DNA of 14,931 nucleotides from JAIVGV01 sp045807785 (GTDB lineage: Bacteria > Acidobacteriota > Blastocatellia > Pyrinomonadales > Pyrinomonadaceae). The stretch covers positions 1 through 14,931 of the forward strand of contig JBJMGS010000249.1 of the NCBI GenBank assembly GCA_045807785.1, written 5' to 3'. Below the pieces are notes generated by a model. The model saw only the letters and a list, made by a program, of their open reading frames with translations. It had not been told where the DNA came from and made no database searches. This document shows positions 7,017-14,890 of this stretch, piece by piece (positions within the stretch are counted from its first letter, which is position 1; each line of letters starts with the position of its first letter). A program made the position numbers and the translations under genes.

Positions 7017-8039
7017 TTAGGTTGGCAGTTGTCGCGGGCGCGGCGGCTGCCCACCTCGATCTTCGTCACCACCCGAGCGCTTGTCGCCAGACTCGACGAA
7101 CATCTCTTTGATCATGCCGACGCTGGAGAGCATCGTCGAGGTCTCGACCGGCATGAAGATGACCTTCGAGTTGTTACCGCGCACCATCTCTTTAAGGCTC
7201 TCGATGTAGCGCTGCGTAATCATGTACTGCGCCGGGTTGCCGTGACCGAGCATTGCCTGCGAGATGCGCCCGATGGCTTCCGACTCCGCCTCGGCGTTTC
7301 TCAATCTCGCCTGCGCCGCGCCCTCGGCTTGCAGGATCGCCGACTCCTTCTCGCCCTCGGCGCGCGTCACAGCAGCTTGCTTCTCGCCCTCGGCTCGCGT
7401 CATGGCGGCCTGCTTCTCGCCCTCGGCTTGCAGGACGAGTGCGCGGCGCGTGCGCTCGGCGGTCATCTGCTTCTCCATCGTGACACGCACGTCCTCGGGC
7501 GGGTTGATATTCTTCACGTCAACGCGCGTCACCTTGACGCCCCACTTGTCGGTCGCCTCGTCGAGGATGAGCCGCAGCTTCGTGTTGATCTGATCGCGCT
7601 GCGAGAGCGTGTGATCCAAATCCATGTCGCCCATCACGGCGCGCATCCCCGTGATCGTCAACTGCACGATGCCGCCGAGCAGGTCGGCGACTTCGTAAAC
7701 CGCTTTCGTCGCGTCCGTGATCTGCCAGTAGACGACCGAATCGACATGGATCGTCACGTTGTCGCGCGTGATGACGGGCTGCGGCGGCAGGTCAATGAAC
7801 TGCTCGCGCAGGTCGATGGACGACATGCCGGGACGCACGTTCGTCCAATAGACGCCGCGCGGCTTGTCGAGGAACGGCACGATGATGTTCAAGCCGCTCT
7901 GGGCGACCCGGCTGAAGCGTCCGAGGCGCTCGATGATCATGACGGTCGCCTGCGGCACGATCTTGATCGTCTTGGCGGCGACGATGAGCAGGAAGATGGC
8001 GACGAAAAACAGGAAGAACAGAATGATCAGTTCGGGCAT
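7017..8039 (-). CDS. SPFH/Band 7 protein, paraslipin/QmcA-like
   Basis: 340 residues. Residues 2-22 are an N-terminal membrane anchor. The SPFH/Band 7 domain follows at about 24-190 (IVPQATVMIIERLGRF, GLNIIVPFLD, VDVKNINPP). A charged, Ala/Glu-rich helical region at 190-260 is probably a coiled coil. It includes four consecutive 11-residue repeats at 203-246 of the type xxAEGEKQAAx. The C-terminal tail after about 318 is polar, Gly/Pro-rich and probably disordered. Members of this family form large oligomeric cages in membranes and are tied to protease regulation and membrane microdomains. The start has a good GGAGG 9 nt upstream. The usual NfeD partner is not next to it. It lies 96 nt downstream of the amidase gene on the same strand and could be co-transcribed with it. 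Confidence 0.9.
   Translation of the reverse strand: MPELIILFFLFFVAIFLLIVAAKTIKIVPQATVMIIERLGRFSRVAQSGLNIIVPFLDKPRGVYWTNVRPGMSSIDLREQFIDLPPQPVITRDNVTIHVDSVVYWQITDATKAVYEVADLLGGIVQLTITGMRAVMGDMDLDHTLSQRDQINTKLRLILDEATDKWGVKVTRVDVKNINPPEDVRVTMEKQMTAERTRRALVLQAEGEKQAAMTRAEGEKQAAVTRAEGEKESAILQAEGAAQARLRNAEAESEAIGRISQAMLGHGNPAQYMITQRYIESLKEMVRGNNSKVIFMPVETSTMLSSVGMIKEMFVESGDKRSGGDEDRGGQPPRPRQLPT
7302..7433 (-). repeat. Four tandem 33-bp repeats within the SPFH gene
   Basis: This stretch encodes residues 203-246 as four 11-residue units: LQAEGEKQAAM, TRAEGEKQAAV, TRAEGEKESAI and LQAEGAAQARL. The middle units are close copies at DNA level too (cttctcgccctcggc recurs at 33-bp spacing). An 11-residue period fits a right-handed hendecad coiled coil, the form expected for the helical wall of SPFH cages. 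Confidence 0.8.
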
Positions 8040-8135
8040 TGCGGGGAACCTCCGTCGAAAGTTGGTGGGACGCGTGCGGGCGCGTGCTCATCTTTAACCA
8101 GCGGGAGACACTTCGCGTCTATCCGGCGGGCGACA

Positions 8136-9557
8136 CTATAGCCCATCGCCGCCCGCCGTTGGAAGGGAAAGCTTCGGCAGCTGCCACCCGCCAGACGCCT
8201 CCTCGACGACGCGCGCCGCCGCGAGCACGGTCGGTTCTTCGTCGGGGCATCCGACGATCTGCACGCCGACGGGCAGCCCCTCGTGCGTGCGACCGGCGGG
8301 CACAGACGCCGCGGGCAGGCCGAAGACGTTGAAGGTCTGCGCGTAGCTGAACGCGCGGAAGAGACTGACGGTCTGATCCTTAACCTCGACCCGGCGCGCG
8401 CCGTGCTCGAAGGCGGGCGTCGCCCCGACCGGCGCGACGAGGAGCGGCGCGTCGCTCATCCACTCGACGAGCCGCGCGAGCAGACGGTCGCGTTCGAGCC
8501 ACGCGGCAAAGAATTCGTCGAGCGTCTGCGCGGGCAAAGCGTCGCGTCCGAGCAGAGTGCGCGCCGCAGACCCGGCCATTTCCTCTCGACCCGCGTAAAG
8601 CTCACGCACCACGCCGCGCACCGAGCGCGCGAAGAGCGCGAGCCACAAATCCGGCGCGCGCTCGACGCCCGGCGGTCGTGCCTCGACGACTGTGCAACCT
8701 GCCTCTGCCAGGCTGCGCGCCGCCATCTCGACCGCCGCTTTCGTCTCGTCGGTCACGGGCGTTAAGCCGTCGTTTGTGTAGAACGCGACGCGCAGCCCGC
8801 GCAAGGCTCGTGCGGGATGTGAAGATTGAAAGGGCGTTTGAACGCGCGTCGAGAGCGCGTCGAAGAGCAGCGCGAGATCGTCAACGCGGCGCGCGATGGG
8901 ACCCAGACTCGCGGCGAGCGAGCACGCGCCCTCGGTCGGCGGGAAGTGGCCAGCGGCTGGAACGGCGCCGACCGTCGGCTTAAGACCTACGACGCCGCAG
9001 AAGTGTGCGGGGATGCGGATCGAGCCCGTCATGTCGCTCGCGAGGCTCGCGGGCGAGAGGCACGCTGCGACCGCCGCCGCGCATCCGCCGCTCGAACCGC
9101 CCGGAGTGCGCGCCACGTCGTGCGGGTTCAAGGTGCGACCGAAGAGCGGATTCTCTGACGTGTAGTCGAGCGCCAGCTCAGACGTGTTCGTCTTGCCGAA
9201 GATGATCGCGCCCGCCGCGCGCAGGCATGCAACGGCAGGCGCGTCGTGCGTCGGGACATTTTCGGCGCGCGCGCGCGAGCCGCTCGTCGTCAGCAAGCCC
9301 GCCGTGTCAATCGTGTCTTTGATCGTCACGGGCAGGCCGTGGAGCGGCGCGAGTTCGTCGCCGCGCATGACGGCGCGCTCAGCCTCGCGCGCTCGCTCCA
9401 GCGCGTCGGGCGCGAAGGTGACGACGGCGTTCAGGCGCGGGTTCAAACGCTCCGCGCGGCGCAGGTGCGCGTCCAACACCTCGACGGGTGAGACCTCGCG
9501 CCCGCGCATCAATTCAACGAGACGCACTGCCGACAAGCTGGTTAGTTCGTCACTCAT
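8136..9557 (-). CDS. Amidase signature family enzyme (GatA-like, stand-alone)
   Basis: 473 residues. The catalytic Ser-cisSer-Lys triad is readable: K80 (PVTIKDTID), S155 in TPGGSSGG, and nucleophile S179 in DMTGSIRIPA. The spacings (75 and 24 residues) equal those of GatA. Around the nucleophile DMTGS replaces the more common DTGGS, a mild variation. Other family parts are GKTNTSELA at 121-129 and FCGVVGLKP at 186-194. The family hydrolyses carboxamides in the cytosol. No gatB or gatC is present here, so this is more likely a free amidase than the tRNA amidotransferase subunit; its substrate is unknown. The start at 9557 fits the family N-terminus but has no visible ribosome-binding site. 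It lies 68 nt downstream of the LysR gene on the same strand. Confidence 0.9.
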   Translation of the reverse strand: MSDELTSLSAVRLVELMRGREVSPVEVLDAHLRRAERLNPRLNAVVTFAPDALERAREAERAVMRGDELAPLHGLPVTIKDTIDTAGLLTTSGSRARAENVPTHDAPAVACLRAAGAIIFGKTNTSELALDYTSENPLFGRTLNPHDVARTPGGSSGGCAAAVAACLSPASLASDMTGSIRIPAHFCGVVGLKPTVGAVPAAGHFPPTEGACSLAASLGPIARRVDDLALLFDALSTRVQTPFQSSHPARALRGLRVAFYTNDGLTPVTDETKAAVEMAARSLAEAGCTVVEARPPGVERAPDLWLALFARSVRGVVRELYAGREEMAGSAARTLLGRDALPAQTLDEFFAAWLERDRLLARLVEWMSDAPLLVAPVGATPAFEHGARRVEVKDQTVSLFRAFSYAQTFNVFGLPAASVPAGRTHEGLPVGVQIVGCPDEEPTVLAAARVVEEASGGWQLPKLSLPTAGGDGL

Positions 9558-9625
9558 GAAGGAGCGCCACCGCGTCGCGTTGATCGCCGGAGGCGGCGCG
9601 TTCAGGGTTTCCGCCCGGCTCTGCC

Positions 9626-10510
9626 TCACTCGCCCGAGAGCAGCTCGATGAACTTCAACGCGGCTGCGCCGAGCGTGCGGTCGCTGCGATGGACGACGCC
9701 GACCGTGCGCGTCCACTCGGGTTCGACGAGCGGGACGACGGCGAGTTGCCCACGCCGTTGCTCGTCTAAGACGCTTGGCTGCGGCACGATGGCGACGCCG
9801 AAGCCCACCTCGACGGCGCGCTTGATCGTCTCGATGTTGTCGAACTCTGCGGCGCGGCGCACCGAGACGCCGTGGGCGCGCAGTATCCGGTCGGTCGCGC
9901 GCCGGGTCGGGATGTCGCGCTCGAAGTGGACGAAATCCTGATCGCGTAGATCGACGGCGCGCAGTTTTTTATGCCGGGCGAGCGGGTGGCCGGGCGGGCA
10001 GATGAGCACGAGTCGGTCGCCGCCGAGCGGGACGACCGTCAAGCCCCGCTTCTTTTCGGGATAGGCGACGACGCCGAGATCGACCGTCCCGGCGAGCACG
10101 TCACGCACGACGCGCGTCGTGCGCGAGTATTCGAGATCGATCTTCGCCTCCGGGTAGAGCGCCATGAAGCGGCGCACGACCGGCGGCAGCGTGTGCAGCC
10201 CGATGCTATAGACGGTCGCCACGCGCACCGTGCCGCTGACCGTCCCCGAAAGCGCGCGCATGCGCTCTTTGAGCACACTGTAGGCTTCGAGCACGCGGAG
10301 GCTCTCGGCGTAGAAAGCCTCACCACCCTCGGTCAGGCGCACCTCGCGCCGACCGCGCACGCGCTCCAGCAGACGGCGCTTGAACTTCTCTTCGAGCCCG
10401 CGCACCTGCTGGCTCACCGCCGACTGTGTGACGAAGTTCGCCTCCGCCGCCTGAGAAAAACTGCGCGACTCGACGAGGTCGCAAAAGATTTTCAGGGTCT
10501 CGATCTGCAC
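9626..10510 (-). CDS. LysR-type transcriptional regulator
   Basis: 294 residues from the GTG at 10510, which gives the family N-terminus MQIETLKIFCDLVE; a TTG at 10546 would add 12 residues. The winged helix-turn-helix lies at about 4-62, with the recognition motif SFSQAAEANFVTQSAVSQQV at 18-37. The two-lobed effector-binding domain spans about 92-290 (GTVRVATVYSIG, GTVDLGVVAYPE, GFGVAIVPQPS). The DNA-binding part resembles the CysL/CbbR-like group. No ribosome-binding site is seen, and a possible -10 box lies only 6 nt before the GTG. It could regulate the downstream amidase gene, the divergent Coq4-like gene, or both; the effector is unknown. Confidence 0.93.
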   Translation of the reverse strand: MQIETLKIFCDLVESRSFSQAAEANFVTQSAVSQQVRGLEEKFKRRLLERVRGRREVRLTEGGEAFYAESLRVLEAYSVLKERMRALSGTVSGTVRVATVYSIGLHTLPPVVRRFMALYPEAKIDLEYSRTTRVVRDVLAGTVDLGVVAYPEKKRGLTVVPLGGDRLVLICPPGHPLARHKKLRAVDLRDQDFVHFERDIPTRRATDRILRAHGVSVRRAAEFDNIETIKRAVEVGFGVAIVPQPSVLDEQRRGQLAVVPLVEPEWTRTVGVVHRSDRTLGAAALKFIELLSGE

Positions 10511-10516
10511 GACGCT

Positions 10517-10546
10517 AATATAAGAATCTTTCACGACCCGGCGCAA
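10517..10546 (-). promoter_or_regulatory. Possible promoter giving a leaderless LysR transcript
   Basis: On the minus strand TATATT (10522-10517, 5 of 6 consensus) lies 18 nt after TTGCGC (10546-10541, 3 of 6). Only 6 nt separate the -10 box from the GTG start at 10510, so transcription would begin at or next to the start codon. The -35 box is weak; a promoter further upstream is possible. Confidence 0.35.
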
Positions 10547-10556
10547 GTTAATTCAT

Positions 10557-10586
10557 TTCACTTTATATTCCCGCGGCGGCTATAAT
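10557..10586 (+). promoter_or_regulatory. Promoter for the Coq4-like gene
   Basis: A perfect TATAAT (10581-10586) stands 18 nt after TTCACT (10557-10562, 4 of 6). The start of transcription would be near 10593, giving a leader of about 38 nt before the ATG at 10631. It lies in the 120-nt gap between this gene and the divergent LysR gene, a usual place for LysR control. No clear T-N11-A box could be singled out. Confidence 0.5.
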
Positions 10587-10630
10587 TCCCCCCACTCGCT
10601 TCTGTGGTTTGGCATAAGAGGGCGCGCGCG

Positions 10631-11233
10631 ATGATCTACGAGCCTGAGTTGACCCTGCGCGATGCGCGGGCGCGACATTTCGCGTCGAGCGGCTTCGGCG
10701 CGGACGGCGGCTACAACGAGCGCTTCATCAAGGTCAAGGTGTGGCGCGTGCCCATCTGGCTGCCGAACACGCAGGGGCGGCGAAAGGCCGTCAGGCTGCA
10801 CGACCTGCACCACGTCCTGACGGAGTACCCGACGACTTGGCGCGGCGAGGCGGAGATATCCGCGTGGGAGGTCGCTTCGGGCGGCTTGCATCGCTACTGG
10901 GCAGGCTGGGTGCTCGATCTGATGAACGTCGCGCAGGGGCTCGTGGTCAACCCGCGTGGCGTCTTCCAAGGGGTCGTGCGCGGTCGCCGCAGCCGCAACC
11001 TCTTCGCGGAAACTTTCGACGACGCGCTGCTCTCGCGCCGGGTCGGCGAGATGCGGCGCGTGATGCGGCTAGAGGACAAAGGCGCGGTGACGAAAGCCTC
11101 TGCTGGCGACGTCGCGGCTTTCGTCGCGTGGTCGCTGGCGGGCGCGGCGACTTACCTCGTGCTGGTCGGCGTGCCGATCGCGGTGCTCGCGGCCATGCTC
11201 TACGCCGTGCTCGGATGGGTCGGCGTCGTGTGA
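10631..11233 (+). CDS. Coq4-like metal-binding protein with C-terminal membrane hairpin
   Basis: 200 residues from the ATG at 10631, which has AGAGGG about 10 nt upstream; a GTG at 10604 is less likely. Residues 57-73 carry the Coq4 metal-site pattern HDxxHx11E: H57-D58, H61 and E73, in HDLHHVLTEY and RGEAEISAWE. Downstream, VRGRRSRNLFAETFDD (116-131) and VGEMRRVMRL (138-147) also resemble the Coq4 C-terminal region. Coq4 acts in ubiquinone biosynthesis, on the C1 position of the ring. Unlike typical Coq4, this protein ends in a 40-residue hydrophobic stretch (about 160-200) that may form two membrane helices. It lies just upstream of sdhCAB. The family link rests on motif and context only. 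Its substrate is unknown, and the host may use menaquinone rather than ubiquinone. Confidence 0.65.
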   Translation: MIYEPELTLRDARARHFASSGFGADGGYNERFIKVKVWRVPIWLPNTQGRRKAVRLHDLHHVLTEYPTTWRGEAEISAWEVASGGLHRYWAGWVLDLMNVAQGLVVNPRGVFQGVVRGRRSRNLFAETFDDALLSRRVGEMRRVMRLEDKGAVTKASAGDVAAFVAWSLAGAATYLVLVGVPIAVLAAMLYAVLGWVGVV

Positions 11234-11282
11234 GGCGGCGCGTTCGTTTCGCCGCGTGTGGCTCGTCCCACGCTGCGGGCGA

Positions 11283-11310
11283 TTGCTTTTCGCGCGCAGA
11301 CTTTTATACA
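11283..11310 (+). promoter_or_regulatory. Possible promoter for sdhCAB
   Basis: TTGCTT (11283-11288) and TATACA (11305-11310) are spaced 16 nt apart in the 172-nt gap before sdhC. The matches are moderate (3 of 6 and 4 of 6). A start near 11317 would leave a leader of about 88 nt. Read-through from the Coq4-like gene is also possible because no T-tailed terminator is seen between them. Confidence 0.35.
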
Positions 11311-11405
11311 CTCATGCGCGTTCCAGCCAGACAACAGAGTTTCGTCGCGTGCTCGGGCGGGGGAGTGTTTCGTCGTCTGAGGCGAAGTGAGGAGCTGACG
11401 CGAGT

Positions 11406-12086
11406 ATGGCAGTCCGTCTGAGTAGAACCTTCCTGCTGCGCAAGCTGCACCAGTTGACCGGCATCGTCCCGCTCGGCCTCTTCTTGCTGGAGCACTTCTA
11501 CACCAACTCGAAGGCGCTGACGGGCGAGCGCTCTGGCGACTTCAACCGCGCGGTCGTGGATTTGCAGTCGATCCCGTACATCATCTTCGTCGAGATCATC
11601 GGCATCTTCATCCCGCTCATCTACCACGCCGTGTATGGGCTCTTCATCACCTGGGAGGCACGCCCGAACAATCTGCACTACCCCTACCCGCGCAACTGGT
11701 TCTACACGATCCAGCGCGTGACGGGGATGATTCTCTTCTTCTTCATCACCTTCCACGTCCTCAACTTCCGCTTCGGCTTGATCCCCGGCTTGAACGAGCG
11801 CGCCGTCGCCGACAACGCGAGCAGCGCGTTTGCCATCGTGTCGGGAGAGTTTCAAAACGTCGCGATCCTGATCGTTTACTTCATCGGTATCACGGCGACC
11901 GTGTGGCACTTCGCCAACGGCCTGTGGCTGTTTGCGGTTGACTGGGGCATCGTCATCGGCGAGCGCGCGCAGCGCCTGATGGGCTACGCCTGCATCGGCT
12001 TCGGCGTCTTTCTGCTCGCCGTCGGCATCAACGCGGCGATGGCTTTCGTCTGGGAAGGCGGACTCCTCGGAGGTCTCGTTAAATAA
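11406..12086 (+). CDS. sdhC: Succinate dehydrogenase cytochrome b558 subunit
   Basis: 226 residues, the membrane anchor of the Bacillus/epsilon-type complex II. There are five hydrophobic segments: about 17-33, 58-80, 105-121, 150-173 and 193-215. Histidines at 30, 74, 117 and 168 match in order and approximate spacing the four haem ligands known in B. subtilis SdhC (28, 70, 113, 155), so two haems b are expected. H15 (KLHQLTG) is an additional conserved-looking position. This type carries both haems on a single subunit, so no sdhD is needed, and it usually works with menaquinone. GGAG at 11391-11394 precedes the start by 11 nt. Its TAA stop directly abuts the ATG of sdhA, showing an operon. 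Confidence 0.93.
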   Translation: MAVRLSRTFLLRKLHQLTGIVPLGLFLLEHFYTNSKALTGERSGDFNRAVVDLQSIPYIIFVEIIGIFIPLIYHAVYGLFITWEARPNNLHYPYPRNWFYTIQRVTGMILFFFITFHVLNFRFGLIPGLNERAVADNASSAFAIVSGEFQNVAILIVYFIGITATVWHFANGLWLFAVDWGIVIGERAQRLMGYACIGFGVFLLAVGINAAMAFVWEGGLLGGLVK

Positions 12087-14102
12087 ATGGCGACATCCGG
12101 AAAAGAAACTAAATTCGCCATCGTCGGCGGCGGGCTGGCAGGGCTGGCGGCGGCGATGAAGCTCGCAGAGGCCGGTCACGCGGTCGATCTCTTCTCGGTC
12201 GTGCCCGTCAAACGCTCGCACTCGGTCTGCGCGCAGGGCGGCATCAACGGCGCGGTCAACACAAAGGGCGAGGGCGACTCGCCGTGGAAGCACTTCGACG
12301 ACACGGTCTATGGCGGCGACTTTCTCGCCAACCAGCCGCCCGTCAAAGCCATGTGCGAGATGGCGCCGTCGATCATTTACCTGTTCGACCGCATGGGCGT
12401 CCCCTTCTCGCGCACGCCCGAAGGCTTGCTCGACTTCCGACGCTTCGGCGGCACGCTCCATCACCGCACGGCGTTCGCAGGAGCTTCGACCGGCCAACAA
12501 CTCCTCTACGCGCTCGACGAGCAGGTGCGCCGCTACGAGGCGGCGGGCAAGGTCAGGAAGTTCGAGCACTGGGAGATGCTCTCGCTCATCCTCGACGACG
12601 CACAGGTCTGTCGCGGGCTCATCGCGATGGACAAGAGCACGCTTGAGTTGAAAGCGTTCCCGGCGGACGCCGTGATCATGGCGACGGGCGGCCCCGGCCT
12701 GATCTTCGGCAAGTCAACCAACTCGATGGTCTGCACCGGCTCCGCCGTCTCGGCCTGCTACCAGCAGGGCGCGCGCTACGCGAACGGCGAGTTCATACAG
12801 GTTCACCCGACGGCGATCCCGGGCGAGGACAAGCTGCGCCTGATGTCCGAGTCGTCGCGCGGCGAGGGCGGGCGCGTGTGGGTGCCGCGGCAGAAGAATG
12901 ATAAGCGCGCGCCGTCCTCGATTCCTGAGAGCGAGCGCTGGTACTTCCTCGAAGAGAAGTACCCGGCCTACGGCAACCTCGTGCCGCGCGACATCGCGAC
13001 GCGCGAGATTTTCCAGGTCTGTCTGGAAGGCATGGGCATTAACGGCGAGAATCAGGTCTATCTCGATCTGACCCACATCGACGCCGCCACGCTCGACCGT
13101 AAGCTCGGCGCGATCTTAGAAATCTACGAGATGTTTGTCGGCGACGACCCGCGCCACGTCCCGATGCGCATCTTCCCGGGCGTCCACTACTCGATGGGCG
13201 GCCTGTGGGTTGACTTCAACCAGCGCACGAACATTCCCGGCCTGCTCGCCGCGGGCGAGTGCGACTACTCGATCCACGGCGCGAACCGCTTGGGCGCGAA
13301 CTCGCTCGTCTCATGCGTCTATGGCGGCTTCATCGCCGCGCCCGCGGCCATCGAGTACGCCAAAAACGTCGAGCGCAACGGCGCGGACGGCTCGCGGATT
13401 TACGATTCGGAGTTGAAGCGGCAGACGGAGCTGAACGAGCACCTGAAGAAGCAGACGGGCGCGGAGAACCAGTATGTCATTCACGAAGAGATGGGTAAGT
13501 GGATGACGGACAACGTGACGGTCGTGCGCTACAACGACCGGTTGAAAGCGACCGACGAGAAGTTGTTGGAGCTGATGGAACGCTTCTCCCGCATCTCGAT
13601 CAACGATTCGAACATGTGGGCGACGCACGCGCTGCCGCACGCGCGCCAGCTCTGGAACATGCTGCAACTGGCGCGCGTCGTCACGCTCGGCGCGCTCAAC
13701 CGAGACGAGTCGCGCGGCGCGCACTACAAGCCGGATTTTCCGAACCGCGACGACGAGCGTTTCCTCAAAACCACCATCGCGGAGTATTCCGAAGAGGCTC
13801 CCGTCTTTTCGTGGGAGCCCGTTGACATCGGCCTGCTTGAGCCGCGCAAGCGCGATTACAGCAAGGGCACGCAGACGGCGAAGGCCGCGGCGGGCGGCGC
13901 GGCTGAGAGTTCGCCGACGAAGGCTGGCGCGGCACAAGTTCCCGCGCCGGGCGCGGATCAAAAGCCTGCCGATCTGTCGGGGGCGAAGGTCTGGGCGCAG
14001 GACAAGGAGCAGGTGCGCGACGTCGTCCACGGCGAAGCCGAGACGCGGCGCGAGCAGGGCAAGTCGATCACAGACGCGGGGGGTAAATCGGACAAGCTAT
14101 GA
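12087..14102 (+). CDS. sdhA: Succinate dehydrogenase flavoprotein subunit, with C-terminal tail
   Basis: 671 residues; it oxidises succinate to fumarate on the cytoplasmic side. The FAD-binding GGGLAG motif is at 14-19. H45 (RSHSVCAQGG) is the position of covalent FAD attachment. Active-site positions by family comparison are H240 (HPTAIPG), R301 (PRDIATRE), H367 (VHYSMGG) and R401 (GANRLGANS). The recognisable enzyme ends near residue 591. The next 80 residues are a low-complexity Ala/Gly/Lys/Glu-rich tail that common SdhA proteins (about 590 residues) lack. Its start abuts the sdhC stop, with GGAGG at 12069-12073. Its stop overlaps sdhB by ATGA, so the two are probably translationally coupled. 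Confidence 0.95.
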   Translation: MATSGKETKFAIVGGGLAGLAAAMKLAEAGHAVDLFSVVPVKRSHSVCAQGGINGAVNTKGEGDSPWKHFDDTVYGGDFLANQPPVKAMCEMAPSIIYLFDRMGVPFSRTPEGLLDFRRFGGTLHHRTAFAGASTGQQLLYALDEQVRRYEAAGKVRKFEHWEMLSLILDDAQVCRGLIAMDKSTLELKAFPADAVIMATGGPGLIFGKSTNSMVCTGSAVSACYQQGARYANGEFIQVHPTAIPGEDKLRLMSESSRGEGGRVWVPRQKNDKRAPSSIPESERWYFLEEKYPAYGNLVPRDIATREIFQVCLEGMGINGENQVYLDLTHIDAATLDRKLGAILEIYEMFVGDDPRHVPMRIFPGVHYSMGGLWVDFNQRTNIPGLLAAGECDYSIHGANRLGANSLVSCVYGGFIAAPAAIEYAKNVERNGADGSRIYDSELKRQTELNEHLKKQTGAENQYVIHEEMGKWMTDNVTVVRYNDRLKATDEKLLELMERFSRISINDSNMWATHALPHARQLWNMLQLARVVTLGALNRDESRGAHYKPDFPNRDDERFLKTTIAEYSEEAPVFSWEPVDIGLLEPRKRDYSKGTQTAKAAAGGAAESSPTKAGAAQVPAPGADQKPADLSGAKVWAQDKEQVRDVVHGEAETRREQGKSITDAGGKSDKL

Positions 14103-14890
14103 GCACAGAGAAGAGTGGACACACGCAGCCGAAGCTGAACCGCACGCCCCCTGAATACGTGGACATCCGTGTCAGGCGGCGCGAGCGGCAGGACTCCGCG
14201 CCCTACTGGGAGGAGTTTCGCATCCCCTACCGCGCGAACCTCAACATCATCTCGTGCCTGATGGAGATTCGCAAAAACCCCGTCACCAAGGACGGCAAGC
14301 AGACCACTCCGCCCGTCTGGGACATGAACTGTCTGGAACAGGTCTGCGGCATCTGCACGATGGTGATTAACGGGCGCGTCCGGCAGTCTTGCTCGGCGCT
14401 CGTCGATCAGTTGGAGCTGCCGATCACGCTGGAGCCGATGTCGAAGTTCCCAAACGTGCGCGACCTCGTCGTGGATCGCTCGGAGATGTTCAACCACCTG
14501 AAGCGCGTCCACGCCTGGATCGAGCTCGACGGCTCATACGATCTCGGGCCGGGGCCGCGCATGAATCAGGACGACGTGGCGGAGCGCTACGCCTATTCGC
14601 GCTGCATGACGTGCGGCTGCTGCCTCGAAGCCTGCCCGCAGTACGGCGACGGCAAGTACATCGGGCCGCAGGCCATCGCGCAGGTGCGCTACCAGAACAT
14701 GCACCCTTCGGGGAAGATGACGCGCGACGAGCGCTTGGAAGCCATCATGGGCGACGACGGCATCACCAACTGCGGCAACGCCCAGAACTGCGTCCGCGTC
14801 TGCCCGATGTCCATCCCCCTGACGAAAGCGATCTACGAAGAGAATCGCGAGACCATCGTCCACGGATTGTTTGGTTGGCTCAAACGGTAA
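14099..14890 (+). CDS. sdhB: Succinate dehydrogenase iron-sulfur subunit
   Basis: 263 residues; it passes electrons from the flavin to the quinone site. The [2Fe-2S] ligands are C78, C83, C86 and C98, spaced as in E. coli SdhB (5, 3 and 12). The second domain has C169, C172, C175 and C179P, then C225, C231 and C235P. By family rule, C169/C172/C175/C235 hold [4Fe-4S] and C179/C225/C231 hold [3Fe-4S]. All ligands are intact. The N-terminal part is about 20 residues longer than in E. coli. It overlaps sdhA by four bases (ATGA) and completes the operon. The 41 nt after its stop show no terminator before the window ends. Confidence 0.95.
   Translation: MSTEKSGHTQPKLNRTPPEYVDIRVRRRERQDSAPYWEEFRIPYRANLNIISCLMEIRKNPVTKDGKQTTPPVWDMNCLEQVCGICTMVINGRVRQSCSALVDQLELPITLEPMSKFPNVRDLVVDRSEMFNHLKRVHAWIELDGSYDLGPGPRMNQDDVAERYAYSRCMTCGCCLEACPQYGDGKYIGPQAIAQVRYQNMHPSGKMTRDERLEAIMGDDGITNCGNAQNCVRVCPMSIPLTKAIYEENRETIVHGLFGWLKR

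Noticed and set aside
6996..8141. 381-codon open frame on the plus strand opposite the SPFH gene
   Set aside because: Its internal repeats (ALGSRHGGLLLALG type) are the mirror of the 33-bp repeats in the SPFH gene; it also crosses the terminator region.
11235..11255. Short GC hairpin after the Coq4-like gene as a terminator
   Set aside because: Only 6 bp of stem with a 9-nt loop and no T-run follows, so termination is not supported.
11314..11421. 35-codon leader peptide overlapping the start of sdhC
   Set aside because: Its ATG lies upstream of the expected transcription start and has no ribosome-binding site or regulatory residue pattern.
11304..12569. 421-codon open frame on the minus strand opposite sdhC and the start of sdhA
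   Set aside because: It is rich in Asp, Glu, Arg and Val from the antisense of GC-biased codons, has no domain, and is overlapped by well-supported sdh genes.
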